Below, piece after piece: positions 8,211 to 16,183 of a stretch of DNA of 64,000 nucleotides. The first letter of the stretch is position 1. Every line of letters starts with the position of its first letter. Position numbers and translations under genes: made by a program. This DNA is from Catellatospora coxensis (GTDB lineage Bacteria; Actinomycetota; Actinomycetes; Mycobacteriales; Micromonosporaceae). The notes below the pieces were generated by a model. It saw only the letters and a list, made by a program, of their open reading frames with translations. It did not search any database and was not told the DNA's origin. The DNA lies in the NCBI RefSeq assembly GCF_016862635.1, contig NZ_BONI01000030.1, positions 34,552-98,551 on the forward strand, given 5' to 3'.

Positions 8211-8861
8211 TCAGTCCTGGTCCTCCATGATGTCGCCGTTCAGGTGCTCGTCCAGGCGGGCCACCAGCTTGTCGGAGGCGCCCAGGGTGAACGGGCCGTT
8301 GGCGTCGGTCTCCTCGAAGTCGTCGGGCTCCAGGGACTTGTCCACCTCGGCGACGGTGACGATGCCGTCCAGCGGCTCCAGCTCCGGGATGTCCAGCGCG
8401 GCGAGCGAGCCGTCGGAGCTCTGCAGCAGCTCCAGCACGGCGTCGGCGACCGAGGCCACCGGCTCGGAGTCGCCGTCGCTGAGACCGGCCTCACGGCGGG
8501 CCAGCTCGGCGGCGTTGATCAGCGCGGAGACGCTCGGGATCAGGTAGTCGCGGCGCTGGCGGACCGAGATCACCTTCGGGTGCGGGTCGGTCGGGGCCTG
8601 CTCGGCGGCGACGAGGTCGGCCATGAACCGGTCGGCCTTCTCCAGGTCGATCGGCTCCACCTCCCAGGGCAGCGGCTCGCCGTACGTCTCCGAGAGGGCG
8701 TCGTCGTAGGTGACGGCGGCGTTGTTGAACGCCACGTAGGCACGCCAGACGTCATCGCTGTCGACCTCGCCCTTGGCGTCGCGTACTGCGGCCAGGTGCG
8801 CCCGGGCGGCGGTGATCATCTCTTCCAGCGCGGCCTCGACGGCGGCGTGGTTGTCGCTCAT
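8211..8861 (-). CDS. Conserved hypothetical acidic protein, 216 aa
   Basis: Strongly acidic and probably all helical: MSDNHAAVEAALEEMITAARAHL, then a segment DDVWRAYVAFNNAAVTYDDAL, a middle SVRQRRDYLIPSVSALINAA and an acidic C-terminus (EVDKSLEPDDFEE, ending GDIMEDQD). No signal peptide or membrane segment. I recognise no named domain; the style is that of actinobacterial conserved proteins of unknown role. It lies 59 bp from the stop codon of the M20 peptidase on the same strand, so it could be in one transcript with it, ending at the hairpin 8160-8192. Confidence 0.7.
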   Translation of the reverse strand: MSDNHAAVEAALEEMITAARAHLAAVRDAKGEVDSDDVWRAYVAFNNAAVTYDDALSETYGEPLPWEVEPIDLEKADRFMADLVAAEQAPTDPHPKVISVRQRRDYLIPSVSALINAAELARREAGLSDGDSEPVASVADAVLELLQSSDGSLAALDIPELEPLDGIVTVAEVDKSLEPDDFEETDANGPFTLGASDKLVARLDEHLNGDIMEDQD

Positions 8862-8920
8862 TACTCGGTTACTCCTTCATACGACGAGACAGGCCGGTTC
8901 CCGGCCGCGCACGACCGGGC

Positions 8921-10228
8921 CTAACTCTGCCGCAGGAACCTGTCCAGAACCCGCACGCCGAACTGTAGTCCCTCCACCGGCACGCGCTCGTCGATGCCAT
9001 GGAACAACGCGGAGAAGTTCAGATCGGGCGGCAGGCGCAGCGGCGCGAAGCCGAAGCAGCGGATGCCGAGCCGGGCGAACGACTTGGCGTCGGTGCCGCC
9101 CGACAGCATGTACGGGACCGCGTGCGCGCCGGGGTCCTCGGCCTTGAGGGCGAGCGCCATCGCGTCGACCAGCGCCCCGTCGAACCCGGTCTCCAGCGCG
9201 GGCTGGCGGTGAATCGACTCTATCTCCAGATCCGGCCCGAGCACCTCCGCGAGCTGCTCGCGGAACAGCTCGAACTGCCCCGGCAGGGTCCGGCAGTCGA
9301 TCGTGGCACTGGCCCGGCCGGGGATGACGTTGTCCTTGTAACCGGCGTTCAGGCGGGTCGGGTTGGCGGTGTTGCGGATCGTGGCGCCGATCATGGTGGC
9401 GATCGGGCCGAGCTTGGCGATGGCCGCCTCGGGGTCGTCCGGGTCGATCTCGATCTGCAACGCCTCGCCGACCTCCTCCAGGAAGGCCCGCACGGTCGGG
9501 GTCACCACGACGGGGAAGCGGTGGCGGCCCACCCGGGCGACCGCCTCGCACAGCGCCGTCACGGCGTTGTCGTCGTGCACGAACGAGCCGTGCCCCGGGC
9601 GGCCGGTGGCGTGCACGCGCAGCCAGTCGATGCCCTTCTCGGCCGTCTGGATCATGTACAGGCGCAGGTCGTTGCTGACCGTGTAGGAGAAGCCACCGAC
9701 CTCGCCGATCGCCTCGGTGCAGCCCTCGAACACGTCGGGGTGCTCCTCGACCAGGAACTTCGCGCCCCAGTCGCTGCCCGCCTCCTCGTCGGCGGTGTAG
9801 CAGAGCACGATGTCGCGCGGCGGCACGTAGCCGGCGCGCTGCCAGTCGCGCACCACGGCCAGCGACATGGCGTCGAAGTCCTTCATGTCGACCGCGCCGC
9901 GACCCCAGATGAAGTCGTCCTTGATCTCCCCGGAGAAGGGGTGCACCGACCACTCGCTCGCGTCAGCGGGCACGACGTCCAGGTGGCCGTGCACCAGCAG
10001 CGCCCCGCGCGAGGGGTCCGCGCCCGGGATGCGGGTGACCACGCTGGCCCGGCCGGGCCGGCTCTCGAACAGCTGCGGGTCGAGGCCGACCTCGCTGAGC
10101 TTGGTCGCGACGTACTCGGCGGCGGCCCGCTCGCCGGCGCTGGTGGCCAGATCACCCGTATTGGTGGTGTCGATGCGGATCAGGTCGCGGCAGAGGTCGA
10201 TAACCTCGTCAGTGGCGGGCGTACGCAT
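8921..10228 (-). CDS. M20/M25/M40 family metallo-hydrolase (peptidase)
   Basis: 435 aa di-zinc hydrolase of the DapE/ArgE/carboxypeptidase G2 fold. Zinc and catalytic motifs are all in place: LVHGHLDVVPAD (first His and catalytic Asp), WGRGAVDMKDFD (bridging Asp), CYTADEEAGSDWG (catalytic Glu and ligand Glu), and MLSGGTDAKSFARLGI near the C-terminus. It removes an acyl or aminoacyl group from small peptides or derivatives; the exact substrate is open. The ATG at 10228 faces the divergent DUF3159 gene across a 111-bp interval containing an iron-box-like sequence. Confidence 0.93.
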   Translation of the reverse strand: MRTPATDEVIDLCRDLIRIDTTNTGDLATSAGERAAAEYVATKLSEVGLDPQLFESRPGRASVVTRIPGADPSRGALLVHGHLDVVPADASEWSVHPFSGEIKDDFIWGRGAVDMKDFDAMSLAVVRDWQRAGYVPPRDIVLCYTADEEAGSDWGAKFLVEEHPDVFEGCTEAIGEVGGFSYTVSNDLRLYMIQTAEKGIDWLRVHATGRPGHGSFVHDDNAVTALCEAVARVGRHRFPVVVTPTVRAFLEEVGEALQIEIDPDDPEAAIAKLGPIATMIGATIRNTANPTRLNAGYKDNVIPGRASATIDCRTLPGQFELFREQLAEVLGPDLEIESIHRQPALETGFDGALVDAMALALKAEDPGAHAVPYMLSGGTDAKSFARLGIRCFGFAPLRLPPDLNFSALFHGIDERVPVEGLQFGVRVLDRFLRQS

Positions 10229-10298
10229 AAGGATCTTCCTACCAGGTCGGGCCGGAATGTCCCAGCCCAGGACGCGGGCGCTTCCCGGCCGATGCTGG

Positions 10299-10317
10299 AC
10301 AGGCTAGGCTCACCTAA
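10299..10317. promoter_or_regulatory. Iron-box-like operator (IdeR/DmdR type)
   Basis: ACAGGCTAGGCTCACCTAA matches the actinobacterial iron box TTAGGTTAGGCTCACCTAA at 16 of 19 positions. It lies 22 bp before the GTG of the DUF3159 gene and 70 bp before the divergent M20 peptidase. Binding by an iron repressor is inference; the TAGGCT core could equally be a -10 element. Confidence 0.45.
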
Positions 10318-10339
10318 CCCGACGACCGCTGGAGATCAC

Positions 10340-11005
10340 GTGACCGCCACCCGGCCCGACCCCGCCGGTGAGACCTTCGCCGAACTGCTCGGCGGACGTC
10401 GTGCCGCCCTCGACGCCACCGTCGGCCCGCTGGCGTTCGGCGTCGCGTTCGTGGCCGGCGGCCGGTCGATCGAGTGGGGCGTCGGCGCGGCGGTCGCGGT
10501 CACCGCGGCGATCGGGGTGTGGCGGCTGCTGCGCGGCGACAAGCTCGGCGCGGTCCTGGTCGGCCTGCTCGGCGTGGTCGTCGCGGCGCTGATCGCGCTG
10601 TACACCGACCGCCCCGAGGCGTTCTTCCTGATCCGCATCGCCACCAACGCCGCCAGCGCGCTGGCCTGGGCGGTCAGCATCGTGCTGCGCTGGCCGCTGC
10701 TCGGCGTGGTCGTCGGCGGCGTGCTCGGCCAGCGCGGCACCTGGCGGCGCGACCCGGCGCTGCTGCGCGCCTACAGCCGGGCCAGCTGGATCTGGGTGAT
10801 GCAGTACGTCGTGCGGCTCGCGGTGTGGCTGCCGCTGTTCTGGGCGGGGCAGGCCGAGGCGCTGACGGTCGCCACGATCGCGCTGACCTGGCCGGTGGTC
10901 GCGGCGTGCCTGGCCGTCAGCTGGTACGTGATGCGAAAGTCGCTGCCCGTGGGGCACCCAGGCCTGCGCCACCCCGTGATCGACAAGGAGCCGGCGGGGG
11001 TCTAG
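10340..11005 (+). CDS. DUF3159 family membrane protein
   Basis: 221 aa actinobacterial membrane protein. The motifs FAELLGGRRAALDATVGPLAFGVAF, a central IALYTDRPEAFFLIRIATNAASALAW and the VVGGVLGQRGTWRRDPALLRAYSRAS loop are characteristic of DUF3159. Five to six hydrophobic helices are separated by short basic loops. The function is not established. The GTG at 10340 is preceded by GGAG nine bases upstream. A possible iron box sits just upstream. The following GNAT gene starts 9 bp after the stop. Confidence 0.85.
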   Translation: MTATRPDPAGETFAELLGGRRAALDATVGPLAFGVAFVAGGRSIEWGVGAAVAVTAAIGVWRLLRGDKLGAVLVGLLGVVVAALIALYTDRPEAFFLIRIATNAASALAWAVSIVLRWPLLGVVVGGVLGQRGTWRRDPALLRAYSRASWIWVMQYVVRLAVWLPLFWAGQAEALTVATIALTWPVVAACLAVSWYVMRKSLPVGHPGLRHPVIDKEPAGV

Positions 11006-11014
11006 CCTCGCCCG

Positions 11015-11749
11015 GTGAGTCTCACCGCGGAGCCGATGCACGCCCGTCCCCGGCCGCCGGAGCAGCTCGAAGCGCTGTTCGGCGAGGGCTGGCCGGAGTT
11101 CATCTTCCACGACCCGGAGACCCGGCTGCACATCGGACGGATCCGCGAGCTGTTCGCCGGCCTGGAGCTGGTGCTGCTCGACGGCGACGAGCCGGTGGCG
11201 GCGGGCTGGGCGGTGCCGCTGTGCTGGAACGGCGAGGTGTCCGACCTGCCCGCCGGGTACAACGACAGCCTCGCCCGCGCCCTGGCCGCGTACGACGCCG
11301 GGAGCACGCCGGACACGCACGCCGTGCTCGCCGCGCAGGTGCACCCCGACCGGCAGGGCGCCGGGCTGGCGGCGCGGCTGCTCGCCGCGCTCTGCGAGGA
11401 CGCCGCCCGGCGGGGCCGCACCCGGGTGATCTGCCCGGTCCGGCCCACGCACAAGGCCCGCTACCCGCTCACGCCGATCGAGCGCTACCAGGCCTGGACC
11501 CGCCCCGACGGGCTGCCGCAGGACCCGTGGCTGCGCACCCACGTCCGGATGGGCGCGCGGGTGCTGGCCGCCGCGCCCCGCTCGCAGGTCATCACCGGCT
11601 CGGTCGCCGACTGGGAGAGCTGGACCGGGCTGGCCCTGCCCGACACGGGCGACTACGTCATCCCCGAGGGGCTGAGCACCCTGCGCGTCGACCGCGAGGC
11701 CGACACCGGCGTGTACGCCGAACCCAACGTGTGGGTCCAGCACCGCTGA
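11015..11749 (+). CDS. GNAT-like N-acetyltransferase
   Basis: 244 aa. The acetyl-CoA binding core is the segment HAVLAAQVHPDRQGAGLAARLLAALCEDAARRGRTRVI, with the R/QxxGxG/A loop as RQGAGLA. N-terminal and C-terminal extensions are longer than in minimal GNAT proteins, and the C-terminus (DTGDYVIPEGLSTLRVD) is typical of a group of actinobacterial GNAT-like proteins of unknown substrate. A GTG at 11015 is used; an ATG at 11036 is an alternative. It starts 9 bp after DUF3159 and is probably co-transcribed with it. Confidence 0.75.
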   Translation: MSLTAEPMHARPRPPEQLEALFGEGWPEFIFHDPETRLHIGRIRELFAGLELVLLDGDEPVAAGWAVPLCWNGEVSDLPAGYNDSLARALAAYDAGSTPDTHAVLAAQVHPDRQGAGLAARLLAALCEDAARRGRTRVICPVRPTHKARYPLTPIERYQAWTRPDGLPQDPWLRTHVRMGARVLAAAPRSQVITGSVADWESWTGLALPDTGDYVIPEGLSTLRVDREADTGVYAEPNVWVQHR

Positions 11750-11988
11750 TCTCAGCTACCCAGTGCCACGGATCGGTCACTCGAAGTTCATATACCAGCC
11801 ATACGGATGTATGCACGATACCGCATACAGTGCTTCACTGGGCTTTGTGGACGGCGAGCCGACTGCGCCGGTCGCCAGGTCCGCCGTCGGCAGTCACTCC
11901 GGACGGTAGACCGGCGCGGCACGCGCGTTGCGCAACGCGCTGGTCGGCTCGACGTTCCACGGGCGGCGGGCGTGGCAGAATCTCGCGG
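11750..11988 (+). promoter_or_regulatory. Regulatory interval upstream of the phosphotransferase gene
   Basis: This 239-bp gap has an unusually AT-rich stretch (about 11785-11845) with an inverted repeat GTATGC (11809-11814) / GCATAC (11823-11828). Nearer the gene is a perfect 18-bp palindrome GCGCGTTGCGCAACGCGC at 11923-11940. Both look like protein-binding sites; the proteins are unknown. Confidence 0.5.
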
Positions 11989-12945
11989 ATGCGCAGCCCC
12001 ACGCAGCCCGAGCTGACCCTGGCCGACGTCACGGCGAAGGTGCGGGCGGCCTTCGGGTCCGGCCCGGCGGTCACCGACAGCGCCGAGCTGTCCGGGGGCG
12101 GCTTCGCCGCGGTGTGGCGGGTGCGCCTGTCCGACGGCCGCGACGTGGTGCTCAAGGTCGGCCCGTCCCCCGAGGTCCCGCTGCTCACCTACGAGCACGG
12201 CATGATCGCCTGCGAGGCGGACTACTTCCGGCTGGTGGCCGACCGGCTCCCGGACGTGCCGACGCCGCGCGTGCTGCACCACGGCGACGGCTGGCTGATC
12301 ACCACGTTCCTGCCCGGCGTGCCGCTCAGCGCCGGCCGGGGCGAAGACCATGACGCGGTACGCGAGCAGCTCGGCCGCGCCGTGGCCCGGGTGCACACGG
12401 TGACCGGCGGCCACTTCGGCTACCCGGGCCCGCGACCGCGGGCGGCGACCTGGCGCGCGGCGTTCACGGCGATGGTCGAGGCGATGCTCGCCGACGCGGT
12501 GGCCTGGCGGGTGGCCCTGCCCGTCAGCGCGGACCTGATCCGCGCGGTCGTCGCGGACAGTCCCGAGCTGGACGAGGTCGACCGGCCCGCGCTGGTCCAC
12601 TTCGACCTGTGGGACGGCAACGTGCTCGCCGCGGGCGGCCGGCTCACCGGCCTGGTCGACGGCGAGCGCTACCTGTACGGCGACCCGCTCGTCGACTTCG
12701 TCTCGCCGCTGCTGCTGCGCCGCGCCGAGGACGAGCCGGAGCACCCGTTCGTCCGCGGCTACGCCGCCGCCACCGGCACGCCCGTGGTGTTCGACGCCCC
12801 GGCCCGGCGCCGCCTCGCCCTCTACCGCCTCTACCTCTACCTGCTGATGACCGTGGAAGTGCCCAGCCGGGGCATCACCGACGAGTGGCGGCAGACCGGC
12901 CTGGCCCGCCTGCTGACCGAGGAGGTCGAGCGGCTCGCCCGCTGA
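11989..12945 (+). CDS. Aminoglycoside phosphotransferase (APH) family protein
   Basis: 318 aa protein-kinase-like phosphotransferase. The nucleotide-binding N-lobe has LSGGGFAAVWRVRLSDGRDVVLKVG. The catalytic loop is HFDLWDGNVL (His204 onward, equivalent to HxDxxxxN), followed by a metal-binding segment LVDGERYLYGDP. The substrate may be an aminoglycoside, a macrolide or an unrelated metabolite such as a sugar or choline; sequence alone does not tell. The ATG at 11989 was chosen as the start of the conserved part. Its own upstream region contains palindromes, so it appears separately regulated from the GNAT gene. Confidence 0.8.
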   Translation: MRSPTQPELTLADVTAKVRAAFGSGPAVTDSAELSGGGFAAVWRVRLSDGRDVVLKVGPSPEVPLLTYEHGMIACEADYFRLVADRLPDVPTPRVLHHGDGWLITTFLPGVPLSAGRGEDHDAVREQLGRAVARVHTVTGGHFGYPGPRPRAATWRAAFTAMVEAMLADAVAWRVALPVSADLIRAVVADSPELDEVDRPALVHFDLWDGNVLAAGGRLTGLVDGERYLYGDPLVDFVSPLLLRRAEDEPEHPFVRGYAAATGTPVVFDAPARRRLALYRLYLYLLMTVEVPSRGITDEWRQTGLARLLTEEVERLAR

Positions 12946-12947
12946 CC

Positions 12948-12966
12948 TGTCAACGTCGCGTTGACA
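12948..12966. promoter_or_regulatory. RheA-type operator, site 1
   Basis: Perfect 7-5-7 inverted repeat TGTCAAC-GTCGC-GTTGACA. It resembles the RheA operator of Streptomyces albus (TGTCATC-N5-GATGACA), with one change per half site. It overlaps the region just downstream of the phosphotransferase stop and upstream of the RheA-like gene. Confidence 0.6.
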
Positions 12967-13074
12967 TGATGGGGGCCGAACCCCGACCATGGCCGCGTGA
13001 TCCCCTCACCTGCCGAACCGCGCCATCGATCCGGCACCCGCCGACCCACCGGTGACCTGCCGGCCCGGTCGGGC

Positions 13075-13686
13075 ATGCCCGCTCCCGGCGACGCCGGGCG
13101 CTGTCACCACACCGGCGCGATCGGACTGGACCTGCACCGGCGCGTGCTGGCCGCAGCCGGCGGCGACCCGGACGGGATCCTCGGCGCACTGGCGGACCTG
13201 CGGGAACTGCGTGCCGCGATCGACCATGCGGAACGGGATCTGCTGGCGGCGGCGCGCCGGCGCGGGGTGAGCTGGGCGCGGGTCGCGTCGGCGCTCGGCC
13301 TGCGGTCCCGGCAGGCCGCCGAGCAGCGCGCGGCCCGGCTGGCCGAGCAGGCGGACACCGGGAACGGCAGCAGCTGTCAACACTGCGTTGACATCGGGCC
13401 GGTCGCCGAGCTGCGCTCCGCCGCCCGCGCCGCGGCCGAACAGATGGCCGCGGACCCCTCCTGGGACGGCGTGCAGCCGCGCGCCGCGCTCGTCCGAACA
13501 GGCCTCAGCGCGGCGGCCGAAGCCCCCGCCGGAGCGCTGTATTCGCTGGTGGAGCACGCCGTCTCCGACCTGGTCGCGGTCGAGCTGGACGGCCGGCCGG
13601 TGCTGCTGCGGGTCGCCGTCGCCCGGCTGCGCCAGGCGTTCCGGGACGCTGCACCGCATGCCGTGGCGGGAGTCCGCGCGGGCTGA
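13075..13686 (+). CDS. RheA/HSP18-regulator-like DNA-binding protein
   Basis: 203 aa from the ATG at 13075, or 229 aa from an in-frame GTG at 12997; RheA of Streptomyces albus, a heat-sensitive repressor of hsp18, is about the longer length. Visible parts are a helical N-terminus (ALADLRELRAAIDHAERDLL), a helix-turn-helix-like segment RRGVSWARVASALGLRSRQAAEQRA and a C-terminal helical domain. Two TGTCAAC-N5-GTTGACA sites, one before the gene (12948) and one inside it (13375), support an autoregulatory role. No hsp18 gene is adjacent; an MFS transporter follows 72 bp downstream. The RheA assignment rests on operator, length and general appearance, not alignment. Confidence 0.55.
   Translation: MPAPGDAGRCHHTGAIGLDLHRRVLAAAGGDPDGILGALADLRELRAAIDHAERDLLAAARRRGVSWARVASALGLRSRQAAEQRAARLAEQADTGNGSSCQHCVDIGPVAELRSAARAAAEQMAADPSWDGVQPRAALVRTGLSAAAEAPAGALYSLVEHAVSDLVAVELDGRPVLLRVAVARLRQAFRDAAPHAVAGVRAG
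13375..13393. promoter_or_regulatory. RheA-type operator, site 2 (inside the coding region)
   Basis: Perfect 7-5-7 inverted repeat TGTCAAC-ACTGC-GTTGACA with half sites identical to the site at 12948. It lies within the RheA-like gene and encodes the CQHCVD stretch. Identical half sites separated by 427 bp suggest a DNA-looping pair or a roadblock. Confidence 0.55.
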
Positions 13687-13758
13687 GGTCCACATTGACA
13701 AGCCCGGTAGCGCCGCCCAGGATGAGCCACTCCGGCTCAACTTTCAGGGAGGACCGTC

Positions 13759-15069
13759 ATGGGCGGCGGCATGGCAGCGGTGCTCGGCGACCGCAACGCA
13801 CGGCTGTTCCTCGGGGTGACCCTCACCTCCGGGTTCGGCAGCACGGCGATGTCGCTGGCCGCCTCGGTCTGGGTGCTCACGCTGACCGGCGCGGCGAGCC
13901 TCGCCGCGCTGTGCGGGCTGTGCGTCTACCTGCCGTCGCTGGCCGGACCGGTGCTGGGGGCCCTGGTCGACCGGCTGCCCCGGCAGCGGCTGCTCGTGAC
14001 GGCGAGCCTGGCCATGGCCACGCTCCTGCTCACCCTGCTCGCCGTACGCGGACCCGGCCAGACCTGGCTGATCTTCGCGGTGATGCTGGGCTACGGCGTC
14101 ACCTTCGTGCTGCTCGACGCGGGCGAGGCCGTGATCCTGCGGGCGGCGTTGCCCGCCGACCGGTTGGGCGGCGTGAACAGCCTGCGGATGAGCGTGCAGG
14201 AGGGCCTGAAACTGGTCGCGCCGCTGGCCGGGGCGGCACTGTTCACCCTGCACGGCGGCCGGTCGGTGGCCGGGCTGGCCGCGCTGGCGCTCGGGCTGGC
14301 CGCCGGCTGCTACGCGGCGATCCGGCCAGGCCCGCTGCCGGGTGCCACGCGTGGCGAGCGCTCGCTGCTGCGGGACACCCGCGCGGGCGTGGGCTTCCTG
14401 TGGCGGCACGCCACGCTGCGCGGCCTGGTCGGGACCGGTGCGGCGGCGGTGGCGACGTCGGGGCTGTCCAACGCGGCGGCGTACCTGGTCATCGTCGGGG
14501 ATCTGGGCCGGGCGCCGGAGTTCGCCGGGGTGCTGGCCGCCGCGCAGGGGGCCGGGTCGGTGGCGGGCGGGCTGCTGTGCGGGCGGGTGCTGGACCGCCG
14601 CGGTGAGCCCACCGCGGCGTGGTGGGGCGCCGCGCTGTCCGCGCTGGGCCTGGCGCTGCAGTGCGTACCGTCGACACCGGTGGTCGCCCTGGCCCGGGTG
14701 CTGATCGGGGTGGGTCTGCCGTGGACGGTCATCGCGGCGATGACGGCCGTGCAGCGGCATACGCCCGCGGAGTTGATCGGACGGGTGGCCGCGACCGCGA
14801 ACACCGTGGTCTTCGCGCCGACGGCGCTGACCATCGCGCTCGGCGCGGGCGCGGTCGAACTGCTCGACCACCGGTTCGTCCTCGGCGTCGCCGCGGCCCT
14901 CACCCTGCCGGCCGCGACGCCGCTGCTCGCCAGGCTGCGCACGACGCCCGCCGCGGCCACGGCCGGTCACCAGGACACCGGTCCCTCCCCCACCGCGGGG
15001 ACCGAAGGCGCGGAACCCTCGGCCGCGGCGGTCAGTCCGCGTCGCGGAGCCGAACGCCGCGGCGGCTGA
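13759..15069 (+). CDS. MFS transporter
   Basis: 436 aa with about twelve hydrophobic segments. The first-half loop motif GALVDRLPRQRLLV and the mid-protein GRVLDRRGEPTAAWWG correspond to the MFS A-motif (GxLxDRxGRR-type). It resembles drug-efflux type MFS proteins of actinobacteria. The ATG at 13759 has AGGGAGGA upstream. The C-terminal 45 residues are hydrophilic, and their coding overlaps by 38 bp the 3' end of the opposing gene at 15032. It follows the RheA-like regulator and may be its target; the substrate is unknown. Confidence 0.88.
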   Translation: MGGGMAAVLGDRNARLFLGVTLTSGFGSTAMSLAASVWVLTLTGAASLAALCGLCVYLPSLAGPVLGALVDRLPRQRLLVTASLAMATLLLTLLAVRGPGQTWLIFAVMLGYGVTFVLLDAGEAVILRAALPADRLGGVNSLRMSVQEGLKLVAPLAGAALFTLHGGRSVAGLAALALGLAAGCYAAIRPGPLPGATRGERSLLRDTRAGVGFLWRHATLRGLVGTGAAAVATSGLSNAAAYLVIVGDLGRAPEFAGVLAAAQGAGSVAGGLLCGRVLDRRGEPTAAWWGAALSALGLALQCVPSTPVVALARVLIGVGLPWTVIAAMTAVQRHTPAELIGRVAATANTVVFAPTALTIALGAGAVELLDHRFVLGVAAALTLPAATPLLARLRTTPAAATAGHQDTGPSPTAGTEGAEPSAAAVSPRRGAERRGG

Positions 15070-15766
15070 GGAACGCCAGCGAGCGCTCCAGTTTGTCGAG
15101 GTCCTCCGGCGCGATCAGCCGGGCGGTCTGCCTGCCGAACGGATGGAAGAAGCCGTCGGAGGCCAGCCTGCGCAGGAAGCCCTCCTGCTCGCGGCGCAGC
15201 CCCGGGTCGGCCTCGGGCTGCCGGGCATACCCGGCCCGGTCCCGGGCGGCCTGCCGCGGCGGGTACGCCCGGTGCCGCTGGACGAACGACGCGAACGCCT
15301 GGATCTCCTGCACCGCCGCGCCCACGCCCGCGAGCGCGGCGTCGCCGTAGTCGCACCACGGCGGCTCCTCGGCGGCGTGGGTGAGCGTGAGGTCGAGCAG
15401 CCCGTCCAGCGTCATCGTCGCCACGCACAGCGGCACGGCCCAGACGATCGCGTTCGCGGAGTCCTCGTAGCGCTGCCAGGCCAGGTCGCGCAGCCGCTCC
15501 TGGTCGGCGTCGCCGTCCGCGCCGACGTGGTCGGGCGCGTCCCAGGCCCGCTCGCTGATCCGCAGCAGGGTCAGCGCGTCGTCCCGGAACCGCGAGCCGG
15601 ACCGAGCGGCTTCGGCGAGCATGCCGATCTCGTAGACGTGGGTCAGGGCGCGTACGGCTTCGATCAGTTCCGGCGACGTGGGCGCGTCGCCCAGGTCGAC
15701 CACGAGTCGGAGCAGTGCTCGGTCGGATTCGGCGGCCTTCGGTCGCGGCATGTGACGCCTTGCCAT
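15032..15766 (-). CDS. Conserved hypothetical protein, 244 aa
   Basis: Mostly helical soluble protein. Segments seen are SDRALLRLVVDLGDAPTSPELIEAVRALTHVYEIG, a DDALTLLRISERAWD helix, a mildly hydrophobic IVWAVPLCVATMTLDGLLDLTL and a basic, Arg/Pro-rich YPPRQAARDRAGYARQ. I recognise no domain. The start may be the GTG/ATG at 15766 or an ATG five codons later. The gene overlaps the MFS transporter tail-to-tail by 38 bp, so the two transcripts are antisense to each other there. Confidence 0.6.
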   Translation of the reverse strand: MARRHMPRPKAAESDRALLRLVVDLGDAPTSPELIEAVRALTHVYEIGMLAEAARSGSRFRDDALTLLRISERAWDAPDHVGADGDADQERLRDLAWQRYEDSANAIVWAVPLCVATMTLDGLLDLTLTHAAEEPPWCDYGDAALAGVGAAVQEIQAFASFVQRHRAYPPRQAARDRAGYARQPEADPGLRREQEGFLRRLASDGFFHPFGRQTARLIAPEDLDKLERSLAFLSRRGVRLRDAD

Positions 15767-15873
15767 CGGAGATCATCTGGGTGCAGGCAGTATCCAACAT
15801 GGATCACCGGTAGCACCAGGACCGCATGCGTACACCTGGGCGCGCGCCGGGCACACCGACCCGCGTCACCGCG

Positions 15874-16104
15874 TCAGAGCAGCCCGGACAGGTACGCGGC
15901 ATGTTCGGCGGGGTTCGGCGGCGGCCACGGCCGGGTCTGCGACGCGTCCTGCGAGAGGTCGGACGCCGAGGGCCGCGGTGGCGGCCAGGGCCGGGCGGGC
16001 GTATCGGTCGGGGCCGCGCCGGACTGCAGCAGGGCCGCCGCGCACAGCGCCACGACACCCAGCGCCAGGGCCGGTCGGGTCCGGCCGTCGGACGGGGACA
16101 CCAC
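15874..16104 (-). CDS. Small putative secreted or membrane-anchored Pro-rich protein
   Basis: 76 aa. A short basic N-terminus is followed by a hydrophobic segment ALALGVVALCAAALLQSGAA (signal peptide or anchor), then a proline-rich region with the hexapeptide RPWPPP twice, spaced by a hydrophilic ASDLSQDASQT linker, and an NPAEHAAYLSGLL end. No similarity is recognised. It is divergent from the dinB2-like gene with an 80-bp shared interval. Its reality rests on the signal-like segment and the repeat; it could be a chance frame. Confidence 0.4.
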   Translation of the reverse strand: MVSPSDGRTRPALALGVVALCAAALLQSGAAPTDTPARPWPPPRPSASDLSQDASQTRPWPPPNPAEHAAYLSGLL

Positions 16105-16183
16105 TCACCCCCATGATCACGTCTTCCCCCATTATCCGCCGGTTCGCCCTGGCCGGCGGCGAGACCCGGGCGACGATGGGACG

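Noticed and set aside
8999..10339. N-terminal extension of the DUF3159 frame to 668 codons
   Set aside because: The extra part is the antisense of the M20 peptidase; the DUF3159 domain and a GGAG site place the start at 10340.
10310..11743. Minus-strand frame of 477 codons opposite DUF3159 and GNAT
   Set aside because: Shadow frame with antisense composition; both plus-strand genes have family motifs and ribosome sites.
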